DNA from: Mesorhizobium sp. dw_380
Lineage (GTDB): Bacteria > Pseudomonadota > Alphaproteobacteria > Rhizobiales > Rhizobiaceae
DNA: 54,941 bases
NCBI RefSeq assembly: GCF_018588885.1
Contig: NZ_JAFFIW010000040.1
Coordinates: 1-54,941, forward strand
Reading direction: 5' to 3'
The notes beneath the pieces are model-generated. The model was not told the origin of the DNA and ran no database searches. It worked only from the letters and a program-made list of their open reading frames with translations. Both the position numbers and the translations under genes were made by a program. Below are positions 7,831 through 18,167 of the stretch, one piece after another; within the stretch, counting starts at the first letter, position 1; every line of letters begins with the position of its first letter.

Positions 7831-8700
7831 ATGCTGATCCGGCTCGGCTACGAGATTGCCATTGAATGCGCCGAGCCCACTCCGGTGATTTCGCTGCTCG
7901 AGATCCATAGGGACAGGCAGGCCGACATCAAGCGGCAGACGCGTGTCTTGACCTCGCCTTCGGTTCCGACCAGGCGCTATCATGATCTGCACGGCAATGG
8001 CTGCCGCCGGTTCACCGCGCCTGGCGGCACCTTCCGTATCCTCTACGATGCGGTTGTCGAAGACAGCGGAGAGACGGACGAGGTCAATCCGCTGGCCAGG
8101 GAAGTGCCGGTGGCCGAATTGCCCGACGAGGTGCTCATCTATCTCCTTGGCAGCCGCTATTGCGAAACGGATCACCTCAGCGATCTCGCCTGGCAGCTTT
8201 TTGGTCGGGGTCCGCCGGGCTGGGCGCGGGTGCAGGCGATCGTCGACTATGTCCATGATAGGCTGTCATTCAGCTATGGCTATGCGCGCTCGACCCGCAC
8301 GGCGGCACAGGCACACGAGGAGCGGGTCGGGGTCTGCCGCGACTACGCCCATCTGGCGATCACGCTCTGCCGCTGCATGAACATTCCGGCGCGGTATGTG
8401 AACGGCTACCTCGGCGACATCGGGGTGCCGGCCGATCCGGCGCCGATGGACTTCTCGGCCTGGATGGAGGTGTTCCTCGAGGGCAAGTGGTACACGTTCG
8501 ATCCGCGCCATAACCGGCCTCGCACCGGCCGCGTCGTCATCGCGCGCGGCCGCGACGCCACCGACGTGCCGCTGCTGCACAGTTTCGGCCCGCACCGGCT
8601 TACCTTGTTCAAGGTATGGACCTACGAACAGGAAGGCAGGCTGTTCAATCCGCCCTACCACGGCATCGACAGGACGGTCAGCGCGCAGATGCTGGCCTAG
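7831..8700 (+). CDS. Transglutaminase-like cysteine peptidase family protein
   Basis: The 289-residue product has an N-terminal beta domain (about 1-90) like that of bacterial transglutaminase-like proteins, followed by the transglutaminase core. Visible active-site segments are GVCRDYAHLAITLCRCM with C169 and WYTFDPRHN with D224. At the position where many relatives have the catalytic histidine (DFHAW), this protein has DFSAW with S209. Either this rhizobial subfamily uses another residue or activity is altered. No signal peptide is seen. The ATG at 7831 follows AGGGG at 6-bp spacing. It is a single gene between the HAD gene and the TadG-like gene; its biological role is unknown. Confidence 0.85.
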   Translation: MLIRLGYEIAIECAEPTPVISLLEIHRDRQADIKRQTRVLTSPSVPTRRYHDLHGNGCRRFTAPGGTFRILYDAVVEDSGETDEVNPLAREVPVAELPDEVLIYLLGSRYCETDHLSDLAWQLFGRGPPGWARVQAIVDYVHDRLSFSYGYARSTRTAAQAHEERVGVCRDYAHLAITLCRCMNIPARYVNGYLGDIGVPADPAPMDFSAWMEVFLEGKWYTFDPRHNRPRTGRVVIARGRDATDVPLLHSFGPHRLTLFKVWTYEQEGRLFNPPYHGIDRTVSAQMLA

Positions 8701-9011
8701 TCCCTCGCACGTTCGCCTCCAGCAGTCTCGGGACAGTTGGTCCGCTTCGGCACAGGAGGCCTGTGCCGCAACAGGACGTCGCCCCGCATTCCGTGATTGC
8801 TTCGCTTTGAGCATGGTAAGCCGTCGGTTAACGCAGCTGTGGCGGTGTCCGCCTGTTTACCGATCATTCACCTTCGCAATGGCCGAAAGTAAACAAAAAC
8901 AATAGCTTGATGGCTTGCAGCGTGTGCTCTGGCGCATCGCGGCATCGTCCGGCCGGAATCCTGCATTGCCCTTGGTGCGGCGACGAGGCCGAGGCATGCG
9001 GAGGCTGTTGG
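8701..9011. other. Intergenic region before tadG-like gene, no feature recognised
   Basis: About 310 bases between the transglutaminase-like gene and the TadG-like gene. The stretch at 8885-8910 is A-rich (GTAAACAAAAACAATAG) and may contain the promoter of the downstream gene, but I see no clear -35/-10 pair. Reading frames continue upstream of 9012, but their translation is Cys-rich and unlike TadG. Confidence 0.4.
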
Positions 9012-10373
9012 ATGCGGAATTACGGGGGTCTTGTTCACGCGGTCGGCGGGTTAGCCAGAGATCGCGGTGGAAATCTCGCGGTCCTGTTCGGCTTTGCTGC
9101 CTCGGTCTTGGCGCTAGCCGCAGGCTTCTCGGTCAACATTTCGCAGCTCTACAATACCAGATCGAGCCTGCAAGGCGTGGTCGACGCCGCGGTGACGTCG
9201 ACGGCACGCGACATCACGACCGGTGCCATCAAGGAAGCCGATGCCAACAAGTCGGTGCAAGCCTTTCTTGCTGCCAACGAGGCCGCGGGAATTCTGCAGG
9301 CCGGTCAGGTCGTGCTCGACAGGCTGATCGTCGACAAGATCGCGAAAACGGTCCAGGTGGACGCCCATGTCGACGTCGCCTTGTTCTTTCCGATTTTCGG
9401 CGTGGGCGAGACGAAACGCGTAACTGCGTCAACGACGGCACTTTATTCGGACAAGACCATCGAAGTGGCGATGATGCTCGATGTGACCGGATCGATGGCC
9501 GGTCAGAAGATCAAGGACCTGAAGACAGCCGCTGCCAATGCGGTGGACAGTTTCCTGGGCAACCAGGATCCGAGCAAACCGCGGGTGCGCGTTTCTATCG
9601 TGCCCTATGCCAATTCGGTCAATGCCGGTCAGCTTGCGGCCAGCAGCGTTTACCTCGAAGCCAACGCCAGCGAGCGCAAGCAGGCGCCGGGCAATGCAAG
9701 CGCTCGGCTTGCTTCGGTTTCGCCGCGACCGGATAATTGCGCCACCGAGCGCAAGGGTATCGATCAGTATTCGGACGCGGGTCCCGACTCGAGCATGGTC
9801 AATCGCGACTATCTGTTGTCGGGCTTTGCCACGAACACACGCACCGCCGCTTGCCCAGTCGCCGCGCTCGTCCCTTTGACGGCCGACGCCGCGACGCTCA
9901 AGAATGTCATTAAGGATCTTGTCGCTTCGGGCGGCACCGCCGGCCATATCGGCGTCCAGTGGACCTGGTACATGCTCTCGGAAAGCTGGGGCAGCGTGCT
10001 CAATGCTTCGCAGCGGCCAGCCAAGGCCGATCCGAAGAAAGTCGGCAAATACGTGATCCTGATGACGGACGGCGAGTTCAACCTGTCCTATTTCGACGCC
10101 ACCAGCGTTGACGGAGTTTACAACGATGCCGGCAAGGAAACGACCCGCACGGCGGCGACAAAGCTCTGCGCCGCCATGCGCGACAAAGGCATAGAGATCT
10201 TCACGATCGGCTTCAAACTCGATGAGGTAAACGCAGCCGCGACATTGCAGGCTTGTGCCAGCCCCGATACGGGTTCGGTCAAGCACTTCTACCAGGCCGC
10301 TGACGGCACTGAATTGGATACCGCATTTCAGACAATCGCCCGCAACATCGAAACGCTTGCGTTGACGAAATAG
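9012..10373 (+). CDS. TadG-like pilus assembly protein with von Willebrand A domain
   Basis: The 453-residue product has a short cytoplasmic N-terminus with RDRGGNLAVLFGFAASVLAL, a single transmembrane segment (about 21-43), the TadE/TadG-type segment NTRSSLQGVVDAAV after it, and a von Willebrand A domain from about 148. The MIDAS motif is DVTGSM (D157, T159, S161), and VILMTDGEFN near 355-365 is a second metal-site strand. TadG proteins are minor components of Flp/Tad pilus systems. Here no other tad gene is nearby, so it may be an orphan. The ATG at 9012 is preferred because GGAGG lies 7 bases before it and the hydrophobic segment then follows as in the family. Confidence 0.85.
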   Translation: MRNYGGLVHAVGGLARDRGGNLAVLFGFAASVLALAAGFSVNISQLYNTRSSLQGVVDAAVTSTARDITTGAIKEADANKSVQAFLAANEAAGILQAGQVVLDRLIVDKIAKTVQVDAHVDVALFFPIFGVGETKRVTASTTALYSDKTIEVAMMLDVTGSMAGQKIKDLKTAAANAVDSFLGNQDPSKPRVRVSIVPYANSVNAGQLAASSVYLEANASERKQAPGNASARLASVSPRPDNCATERKGIDQYSDAGPDSSMVNRDYLLSGFATNTRTAACPVAALVPLTADAATLKNVIKDLVASGGTAGHIGVQWTWYMLSESWGSVLNASQRPAKADPKKVGKYVILMTDGEFNLSYFDATSVDGVYNDAGKETTRTAATKLCAAMRDKGIEIFTIGFKLDEVNAAATLQACASPDTGSVKHFYQAADGTELDTAFQTIARNIETLALTK

Positions 10374-10392
10374 GACGTTGGCCCAAAAGGAA

Positions 10393-10425
10393 AAGGCCGC
10401 CGCTTCTTTCGAAGCCGGCGGCCTT
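10393..10425 (-). terminator. Strong bidirectional terminator-like hairpin
   Basis: AAGGCCGCCGCTTC and GAAGCCGGCGGCCTT form a 14-bp stem with one bulged base and a TTTC loop. On the minus strand it is followed by CCTTTTCCTTTT, a fair U-rich tail, so it probably ends the transcript of the 23-codon gene. On the plus strand it lies 19 bases after the TadG-like gene and may end that transcript too. Confidence 0.7.
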
Positions 10426-10492
10426 CCGTGTTTCCGTCCGTGGCGCGGCCCATGGCGGCAACCCAGGGGTCACCCGCCGCGCATCTCGCGCC

Positions 10493-10564
10493 TTAACGGG
10501 AAGACTGCTTCCCGAAAGTGCAATCCTGCGAGGCCACGTTCTGGAAAACGAAATCACTCGACAT
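10493..10564 (-). CDS. 23-residue small protein with near-perfect Shine-Dalgarno
   Basis: A 23-codon reading frame (MSSDFVFQNV at the start, FGKQSSR at the end, one Cys at residue 15) begins at 10564. It is preceded at 7-base spacing by AAAGGAGGTGATCC, which is almost the whole complement of the 16S rRNA 3' end. A possible promoter lies upstream (10601-10629) and a hairpin with a U-rich tail downstream (10393-10425), so it would form a transcription unit of about 200 bases. I recognise no family. It has no membrane segment and no obvious leader-peptide codon run. It may be a small protein, or the RNA may have a regulatory role as well. Confidence 0.55.
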   Translation of the reverse strand: MSSDFVFQNVASQDCTFGKQSSR

Positions 10565-10600
10565 CGGATCACCTCCTTTCGATTTGTTGAACACATCTTC

Positions 10601-10629
10601 ATGATGGGGTGCATTGCAGCAAATGGCAA
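10601..10629 (-). promoter_or_regulatory. Possible promoter of the 23-codon gene
   Basis: On the minus strand TTGCCA (10629-10624) and CATCAT (10606-10601) are separated by exactly 17 bases, each a 4-5 of 6 match to the sigma-70 consensus. The predicted transcript would start near 10594, leaving a leader of about 30 bases before the start codon at 10564. Confidence 0.35.
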
Positions 10630-10749
10630 GGTGCAGTGCCGAAAAAGTCACCCCGCGGAAAAACGCCGCCAGGCCAAATCCGCGTGCTCCGGCTTGCGAT
10701 CCACGTCTCAAACAGACAAGATCGCGCCATCGGGCCGTGGGGAACGAGC

Positions 10750-12021
10750 ATGGACGCCACCGAAAGAGCCGCGCGCATCGTTCGAACGGTGATCGAAGCG
10801 CTGAAGCCGGGTTTTGCCGTCAGGCTGTGGACCGGCGAGCGGATCGGCCCCGCCGACGGGCCGGTTCTCGCCATCAACGATCAGGACATCGTCTGGCAAT
10901 TGGTCCGCCGGCCGAATTTCTCGACCCTGATCGAGATGTGGATTTCCAAGGCGGTCGATATCGAAGACGGATCGCTGTTCGATTTCTATGCCCTGCCTTC
11001 GCAGGGCAAGCTCAGGTCGAAACTCAAGGCATTGCCGAAACTGGCAATCCTGCGTGACCTGCCCGCCGTTCTGTTTTCGAGAAAGCAGATGACGGCGCGG
11101 GTCGAGCTTGCCGGACGAAACCCTTTCGTCAGCGGATCGAGCAAGGAGGCGATCCAGCATCATTATGACATCTCGAACGCCTTCTACCGGCTCTTCCTCG
11201 ACGAGCGCATGGTCTATAGCTGCGGCTACTTCAAGGATTTCGCCAATGGCATCGATGAAGCGCAGGCCGACAAGCTCGACCACATCTGCCGCAAGCTGCG
11301 TCTGAAGCCCGGCGAAAGGCTGCTCGACATCGGCTGCGGCTGGGGAGCGATGCTGATCCATGCCGCGAAAAATTACGGCGTCACCGGCCACGGCGTCTCG
11401 CTGTCGGAAGCCCAGACGAAACTCGCCCGTGAGCGCATTCGCGCCGAGGGTCTGGAGGACAAGATCACCATCGAGATAAAGTCCTATGCCGAGCTCACCG
11501 GAACCTTCGACAAGATATCGTCGATCGGCATGTTCGAGCATCTGGGTATCGCCAATCACGCCGCCTACTTTTCCACCGTCCACCGGCTGCTGAAGCCGGG
11601 CGGCGTCTATCTGCATCATGCCATCACCAGGCGCAGCAAGGGCGACATGAAGAAGACCCTGCGCAAGGGGCCGGAATACAAGGCGCTGATCAAATACATC
11701 TTTCCCGGCGGTGAACTCGACACGATCGGCATGACGCTCGGCAATCTCGAGGCGCACGGCTTTCTCGTCTACGATGTCGAGAACCTGCGCGAGCATTATG
11801 CCCGCACCTGCAGGCTGTGGGCCGAGCGCCTGCATGCCCGCTTCGATGAGGCGATCGCCGAGGTCGGCGAGGCCAAGGCGCGGCTGTGGCTGCTCTACCT
11901 GACGGGTTGCTCGATCACCTTCGAGCGCGCCTCGGCCCAGATATTCCAAACCGTCGCCACCAAACGCGCACGCGGCCCGAGCGGGCTGCCGCCAACGCGG
12001 GCGGACCTGTATCGGGAGTGA
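10750..12021 (+). CDS. Cyclopropane-fatty-acyl-phospholipid synthase family methyltransferase
   Basis: The 423-residue product belongs to the Cfa/MMA synthase family, which transfers a methylene group from SAM to the double bond of unsaturated phospholipid acyl chains, or methylates it. Visible signatures are IQHHYDISNAFYRLFLD (136-151), MVYSCGYF (154-161), the SAM-binding LLDIGCGWGAML (191-202) and GMFEHLG further on. The N-terminal about 120 residues form the lipid-binding extension typical of the Cfa1/Cfa2 type. The start at 10750 is chosen because the conserved N-terminus begins ATERAARIVRTVIEAL. Rhizobia carry several paralogues, so I do not assign cfa itself. It is monocistronic. Confidence 0.88.
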   Translation: MDATERAARIVRTVIEALKPGFAVRLWTGERIGPADGPVLAINDQDIVWQLVRRPNFSTLIEMWISKAVDIEDGSLFDFYALPSQGKLRSKLKALPKLAILRDLPAVLFSRKQMTARVELAGRNPFVSGSSKEAIQHHYDISNAFYRLFLDERMVYSCGYFKDFANGIDEAQADKLDHICRKLRLKPGERLLDIGCGWGAMLIHAAKNYGVTGHGVSLSEAQTKLARERIRAEGLEDKITIEIKSYAELTGTFDKISSIGMFEHLGIANHAAYFSTVHRLLKPGGVYLHHAITRRSKGDMKKTLRKGPEYKALIKYIFPGGELDTIGMTLGNLEAHGFLVYDVENLREHYARTCRLWAERLHARFDEAIAEVGEAKARLWLLYLTGCSITFERASAQIFQTVATKRARGPSGLPPTRADLYRE

Positions 12022-12052
12022 GGTGTCTGATCCAGCGCCGGAACCCCCACGC

Positions 12053-12213
12053 TTCGTCATCCTCGGGCTTGACCCGAGGATCCATGCCGCGACATCAGCC
12101 GGGGAATGCAGCGGAAGAAATTTCTGAACTGTTGCAACGCGTTGGCGTCACGGCATGGATTCTAGGGTCTGCGCCGCGTCGCTTCGCACCTTGCTTCGCC
12201 CTAGAATGACGAA
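12053..12213. repeat. Interspersed palindromic repeat, copy 1
   Basis: The element has imperfect terminal inverted repeats (TTCGTCATCCTCGGG at the left, CCCTAGAATGACGAA at the right) and inner segments GAGGATCCATGCCGCGAC and CGGCATGGATTCTAGGG. A clearly related copy lies at 15537-15721. Both sit just downstream of genes and contain no coding sequence. Such elements are common in Mesorhizobium intergenic DNA. Confidence 0.75.
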
Positions 12214-12221
12214 ATCACATC

Positions 12222-12970
12222 CTACACGAACCGCATCGTGTCGCCGACAGCGACACGTGCCGGCCGGTCGACCGTGCAATACACCCCGAGATTATGCGCG
12301 TTGTGGCGGACCAGATTGCGCAGGATCCCGGGATCGTGGTCGAAACCATCCTGGGCGATGATGGTGAAGCCGCAGCGGCGGCATGGTTCGGAGATCGTCA
12401 GCATCAATTCGCCGACCGCGAGCTTGCGGCCGATCCACTCCGTCTCCGGAAACGAACCTTCGATCGCCGCCATGTCGACCACGATATTGGGGCGGAAGCG
12501 GCGCGGGTCGGCGGCGCCTTCCGGATGCAACGCCTTCAGGCGCGCCAGCGAAGCGGTGGTCAAGAGATGGATCGGCGCCTTGCGATAGCGCGCCTGCGTG
12601 AGCGGACCGGCATAGGCCGACGGTGCATTCTCCCGGCCGAACGGCCGGATCGAGGCCGCGAAGCCGAGATGGGCTGATACTGCGCGGTCGCATTCGGCGC
12701 CGGGTGCGCTCAGCCAGTCACCGCCAGGCACGGCGATCTCCAGTTCACGACCATTGGCCAGCCGGGTGCGGATCAACGGCACCTTGTGCCATTTCGCTTC
12801 GCGGTCGGGCCGTGCGATCTCATTGTCTAAGGTATCGACGAGGCCGAACATGCGATCGCCCTCGATGCTTTCGAGCGCGACCGAGATCGCGTCCAGGCGT
12901 TCTCCGGCAAGCGAGCTTGCCGGATAGCGCCAGAGTTCGCTGACAGTGCCGAGCAAAGCCTCGTCCCGCA

Positions 12971-12971
<1 letters not shown>
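12222..12971 (-). CDS. MOSC domain protein
   Basis: The 249-residue product has an N-terminal beta-barrel domain (1-100, LWRYPASSLAGERLD) and a C-terminal MOSC domain with RFRPNIVVD (158-166), the family cysteine region EPCRRCGFT (C197, C200) and HNAHNLGVYCTV. MOSC proteins use a conserved cysteine to bind molybdenum cofactor sulfur, as in mARC and YiiM/YcbX-type proteins that reduce N-hydroxylated compounds. Here the substrate is unknown. The ATG overlaps the acs stop codon by one base (TGATG), so the two genes form one coupled operon. Confidence 0.88.
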
Positions 12972-14926
<1,955 letters not shown>

Positions 14927-15229
14927 TCCTGACTTTCCTCCCGAACCAATCCGCCGGCTTGAACCGCCGGCGGGATCGCGGCAAAGCGGCCGCGAATTCG
15001 GCGGCATTATTACCAGTTCCGCCGCAACGGCAACATTAGACGTTGGATTTGCGTGGCGGGATGCCGCAGGGGGGCTTTCCGGGCCTGTCAGCACTCGAAC
15101 GGGTTCGCTGCTAACTGCATGTTTTCGCGCAGAAAACCCGGATATGATGAGGAAAAATCAATAGACAGTTAAATAACAAAGCGCACAATGTGATGTCGGG
15201 AGGAAGGAGAATCGACCTAGGGGGCTGCA
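14927..15229. other. Divergent intergenic region between acs and usg
   Basis: About 300 bases with no gene. It must hold the acs and usg promoters. The part nearest usg (15150-15190) is A/T-rich (AATCAATAGACAGTTAAATA). I see no convincing operator, riboswitch or -35/-10 pair. Confidence 0.4.
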
Positions 15230-15502
15230 ATGCATGACCATTCCGAAATGGACTTGATGCTCAAAGGCTATGGCTTGACCACGGCCAAGATTCTTTATCA
15301 CTTTCCCGATCATCCGCATCTGCTGCAGAGCTATATCTGGCAGGACTACGACATCGCGCCGACGTTCCCGGTGCTGATCAAGTTCATCGAGTTCTGGAAG
15401 ACCAGGCTCGATGGGCCGTTGCATTCGGTCAGCTACACGCACCAGAAGCTGATCGCGCCGAATGAATGGCGCAAGGTGGACGGCGAATTCGTGCTGCACT
15501 GA
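15230..15502 (+). CDS. usg: Usg family protein
   Basis: The 90-residue product matches the alphaproteobacterial Usg family: LKGYGLTTAKILYHFPDHP, then SYIWQDYDIAPTFPVL, FIEFWKTRLDGPLHSV and the end LIAPNEWRKVDGEF. In Caulobacter and relatives the gene lies near trpF, hence its old link with tryptophan genes; here no trp gene is adjacent. The molecular function is unknown. The ATG at 15230 has AGGGGG 5 bases upstream. It is monocistronic and followed by an interspersed repeat. Confidence 0.9.
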   Translation: MHDHSEMDLMLKGYGLTTAKILYHFPDHPHLLQSYIWQDYDIAPTFPVLIKFIEFWKTRLDGPLHSVSYTHQKLIAPNEWRKVDGEFVLH

Positions 15503-15536
15503 AGAGCTCGGAGTGATTGGCGGAACACGCCGTCGT

Positions 15537-15721
15537 TTCGTCATCCACGGGCGGAGCAAGGAGCGTAGCGACGCAGCGCAGACCCGAGGATCCATGCCGC
15601 GACCTCAAGGCGTCGCAACTGTGCAGTATCATGCTCCGTTGCATCTGAGATCGAAGTCGCGGCATGGATCCTAGGGTCTCCGCGACGGAGCTGCGCTCCT
15701 GCTTCGCCCTAGGATGACGAA
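15537..15721. repeat. Interspersed palindromic repeat, copy 2
   Basis: Related to the element at 12053-12213. It shares TTCGTCATCC at the left, GACCCGAGGATCCATGCCGC and GCGGCATGGATCCTAGGG inside, and CCTAGGATGACGAA at the right end. It is about 25 bases longer than copy 1 owing to an insertion near the left end (GGAGCAAGGAGCGTAGCGAC). It lies between usg and a convergent aldo/keto reductase gene. Confidence 0.75.
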
Positions 15722-15771
15722 CCTCTGAGACCGCGGCCAACTACAAGCGTCTGAGCTGAATCAGCCATCGC

Positions 15772-16806
15772 TCACACCGTCGGCGGGTTCAGCCGGGCGA
15801 AGGCTTCCTGGCGGCGATAGGGGAAATACGGGTAGGGCGCGGTGACTTCGCTTGCGGCGTCCAGTCTCCCGATCTGCTCCGGCGTCAGCGTCCAACCAAT
15901 GGCGCCGAGATTCTGGCGCAATTGCTCCTCGTTGCGCGCGCCGATGATGACCGATGAAACAGTCGGGCGCTGCAACAGCCAGTTGATGGCGATCTGCGGC
16001 ACGGTCTTGCCGGTTTCCTGCGCCACCGCGTCGAGCGCGTCCATCACCCGGTAAAGATGTTCGTCCTCGACCGGCGGGCCGAAGCTTGCCGTGTCGTGCA
16101 GCCGGCTCTTTTCCGGCAGAGGCTGGCCACGGCGGATCTTGCCGGTCAAGCGGCCCCAGCCGAGCGGGCTCCAGACCAGCGCGCCGACGCCCTGGTCGAG
16201 GCCGAGCGGCATCAGCTCCCATTCATAGTCGCGCCCGACCAGCGAGTAGTAGACCTGGTGCGCGACATAGCGCGGGTAGCCGTGCTTGTCGGCCTGCGCC
16301 AGCGATTTCATCACTTGCCAGCCGGAGAAATTGGAGACGCCGATATAGCGCAGCTTGCCGGCACGCACGAGTTCGTCCAGCGTCGACAGAACCTCCTCGA
16401 TCGGCGTGCCTGCGTCGAAGGCATGCAGCTGCAACAGGTCGATGTAGTCGGTGCCGAGGCGCTTCAGCGCGGCCTCCACGGATTTGATCAGCCTTGAACG
16501 CGACGAGCCGTAGTCCTCGGGTCCATCGCCCATCGGGAGCGCGGTCTTGGTCGAGATCAGCACGGCATCGCGGCGGCCTTTGATCGCGTCGCCGAGCACC
16601 TCTTCCGAGGCGCCGTTCGAATAGACGTCGGCGGTGTCGAACAGATTGACGCCGGCCTCGAGGCAGATGTCGATCAGCCGCCGTGCTTCGACGGCATCGC
16701 TGTTGCCCCAGGCGCCGAACAGCGGACCGGAGCCGCCGAAGGTTCCTGCTCCAAATGAGAGTGCGGGCACTTTCAGGCCTGATGCGCCGAGACGTCGATA
16801 GTCCAT
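15772..16806 (-). CDS. Aldo/keto reductase
   Basis: The 344-residue product has the full aldo/keto reductase tetrad: D57 and Y62 in LFDTADVYSNG, K87 in ISTKTALP, and H128 in LLQLHAF, within a TIM-barrel of normal length. The C-terminal cofactor region contains SSVIIGARNEEQLRQNLGA, typical of NADP-binding members. The substrate is not predictable. It stands next to an MFS transporter gene in the same orientation (42-base gap), so the two may be co-transcribed and both may answer to the divergent LysR regulator. Confidence 0.9.
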   Translation of the reverse strand: MDYRRLGASGLKVPALSFGAGTFGGSGPLFGAWGNSDAVEARRLIDICLEAGVNLFDTADVYSNGASEEVLGDAIKGRRDAVLISTKTALPMGDGPEDYGSSRSRLIKSVEAALKRLGTDYIDLLQLHAFDAGTPIEEVLSTLDELVRAGKLRYIGVSNFSGWQVMKSLAQADKHGYPRYVAHQVYYSLVGRDYEWELMPLGLDQGVGALVWSPLGWGRLTGKIRRGQPLPEKSRLHDTASFGPPVEDEHLYRVMDALDAVAQETGKTVPQIAINWLLQRPTVSSVIIGARNEEQLRQNLGAIGWTLTPEQIGRLDAASEVTAPYPYFPYRRQEAFARLNPPTV

Positions 16807-16848
16807 CTTTTACTCCTGATGACGTCGAAAACGGATTTGCGGGAGAGC

Positions 16849-18030
16849 TTACGAGCAGATAGAGGCCGGCTCGCCGAGCGCCGGGCTGCGATCGAGGCGC
16901 AGCGCCAGCCCGGCCACGCCGAGGGCCGCGACCGGCAGCAGGGCGGCGACCCAGGTGAGCGAACCCAAGCCGAGGCCGTGGGCGATGACCGTGCCGCCGA
17001 GCCAGGCGCCGGCGGCATTGCCGAGATTGAAGGCGGCGATGTTGAAGGAAGAGGCGAGGCTCTGGCCGGCGCCTTGCGCCTTTTCCAGCACCCACATCTG
17101 CAGCGGCGCCACGGTGGCAAAAGCGGCGGCGCCAAGCAGGCCGACATAGATCACGGCCATGACCTGGCTGTGGATGGCGAAGCTCATCGTAGCGAGCACC
17201 AGGGCGAGCACCACGAGACTGCTGAGCACCGCCGGCACCAGCCAGCGGTCGGCGACCTTGCCGCCAAGCAAATTGCCGGCGATGAGGCCGCCGCCGAAGA
17301 CGAGTAGGATCGGCGATACGGCCGCTTCCTTGAAGCCGCTGATCTGGGTCAGCAACGGCGCGATGTAGGTGAAGACGGCGAAGACGCCGGCATAGCCAAG
17401 CACGGTGGTGGCGAGGCCGAGCAGCACAGGCGTGCGGCGCAGCACGGCGAGGTCGGCGCGCAGGTCGCTCTTCTCAGGAGCCGCTTGGCTGCGCGGCACC
17501 AGTGTCAGGATGACGGCGAAGGCCGCCAGGCCGACCGCGGTCACCGCCCAGAAGCTCGCGCGCCAGCTGAAGGCCTGGCCAAGCCATGTGCCGAAGGGCA
17601 CGCCGAGGATGTTGGCGACGGTCAGGCCAGTGAACATCAGCGCGATCGCCGAAGCCTTCCTGTTGGGCGCGACCAGACCTGTGGCGACCACCGAGCCGAC
17701 GCCGAAGAAAGTGCCGTGGGCAAAGGCGGTGATGATGCGGGCGCCCATCAGCGTCCAGTAGTCGGGAGCCAGGGCACAAGCGAGATTGCCAATCGTGAAG
17801 ATCGCCATCAGTGCCAGAAGCACGGTCTTGCGCGGCCAGTTGCCGGTAGCGATGGTGAGCAGCGGCGCGCCGATGACGACGCCCAGCGCATAGCCTGAAA
17901 TGAGCTGGCCGGCGGACGAGATCGAGACGCCGAGATCCTTACTGACATCGAGCAGCAGACCCATGATGACGAATTCGGTGACGCCGATGCCGAAGGCCCC
18001 GGCAGCGAGGGCGTAGAGAGCAAGAGGCAT
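16849..18030 (-). CDS. MFS transporter, DHA1 drug-efflux type
   Basis: The 393-residue product is a 12-helix major facilitator of the AraJ/YdhP-like efflux group. It begins PLALYALAAGAFGIGVTEFV and has GYALGVVIGAPLLTIATGNW (motif A/D region) and RIITAFAHGTFFGVGSVVA in the N-half. The start at 18030 is set by the typical first helix, which follows immediately. It is divergent from the LysR gene at 18168, with a palindrome between them, so LysR probably regulates it. The substrate is unknown. Confidence 0.9.
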   Translation of the reverse strand: MPLALYALAAGAFGIGVTEFVIMGLLLDVSKDLGVSISSAGQLISGYALGVVIGAPLLTIATGNWPRKTVLLALMAIFTIGNLACALAPDYWTLMGARIITAFAHGTFFGVGSVVATGLVAPNRKASAIALMFTGLTVANILGVPFGTWLGQAFSWRASFWAVTAVGLAAFAVILTLVPRSQAAPEKSDLRADLAVLRRTPVLLGLATTVLGYAGVFAVFTYIAPLLTQISGFKEAAVSPILLVFGGGLIAGNLLGGKVADRWLVPAVLSSLVVLALVLATMSFAIHSQVMAVIYVGLLGAAAFATVAPLQMWVLEKAQGAGQSLASSFNIAAFNLGNAAGAWLGGTVIAHGLGLGSLTWVAALLPVAALGVAGLALRLDRSPALGEPASICS

Positions 18031-18149
18031 GGCGGTTTCCACTTTCCAGACGGGCCTAAGGCGATGGGCGCCTTGTCCAACCCCGCGCCCCGACAGGGAA
18101 GATCGTGTCGCCATGCACTGTGAACCAGACTTGCGTCGGGCACATTGTC

Positions 18150-18166
18150 TGTGAAATAGATTCACA
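18150..18166. promoter_or_regulatory. LysR-type operator overlapping the lysR start
   Basis: TGTGAA-ATAGA-TTCACA is a perfect 6-bp inverted repeat ending one base before the ATG of the LysR gene and 120 bases from the divergent MFS gene. It fits the LysR box form T-N11-A. Binding there would directly block expression of its own gene. Confidence 0.55.
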
Positions 18167-18167
18167 A

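Noticed and set aside
10560..10580. GGATCACCTCCTTTC on the plus strand, identical to the 3' end of 16S rRNA
   Set aside because: No rRNA lies upstream; the match is 14-15 bases only and is better explained as the Shine-Dalgarno of the 23-codon gene on the opposite strand.
12053..12213. Repeat element as an insertion sequence
   Set aside because: Under 200 bases with no transposase frame; only a palindromic non-coding element.
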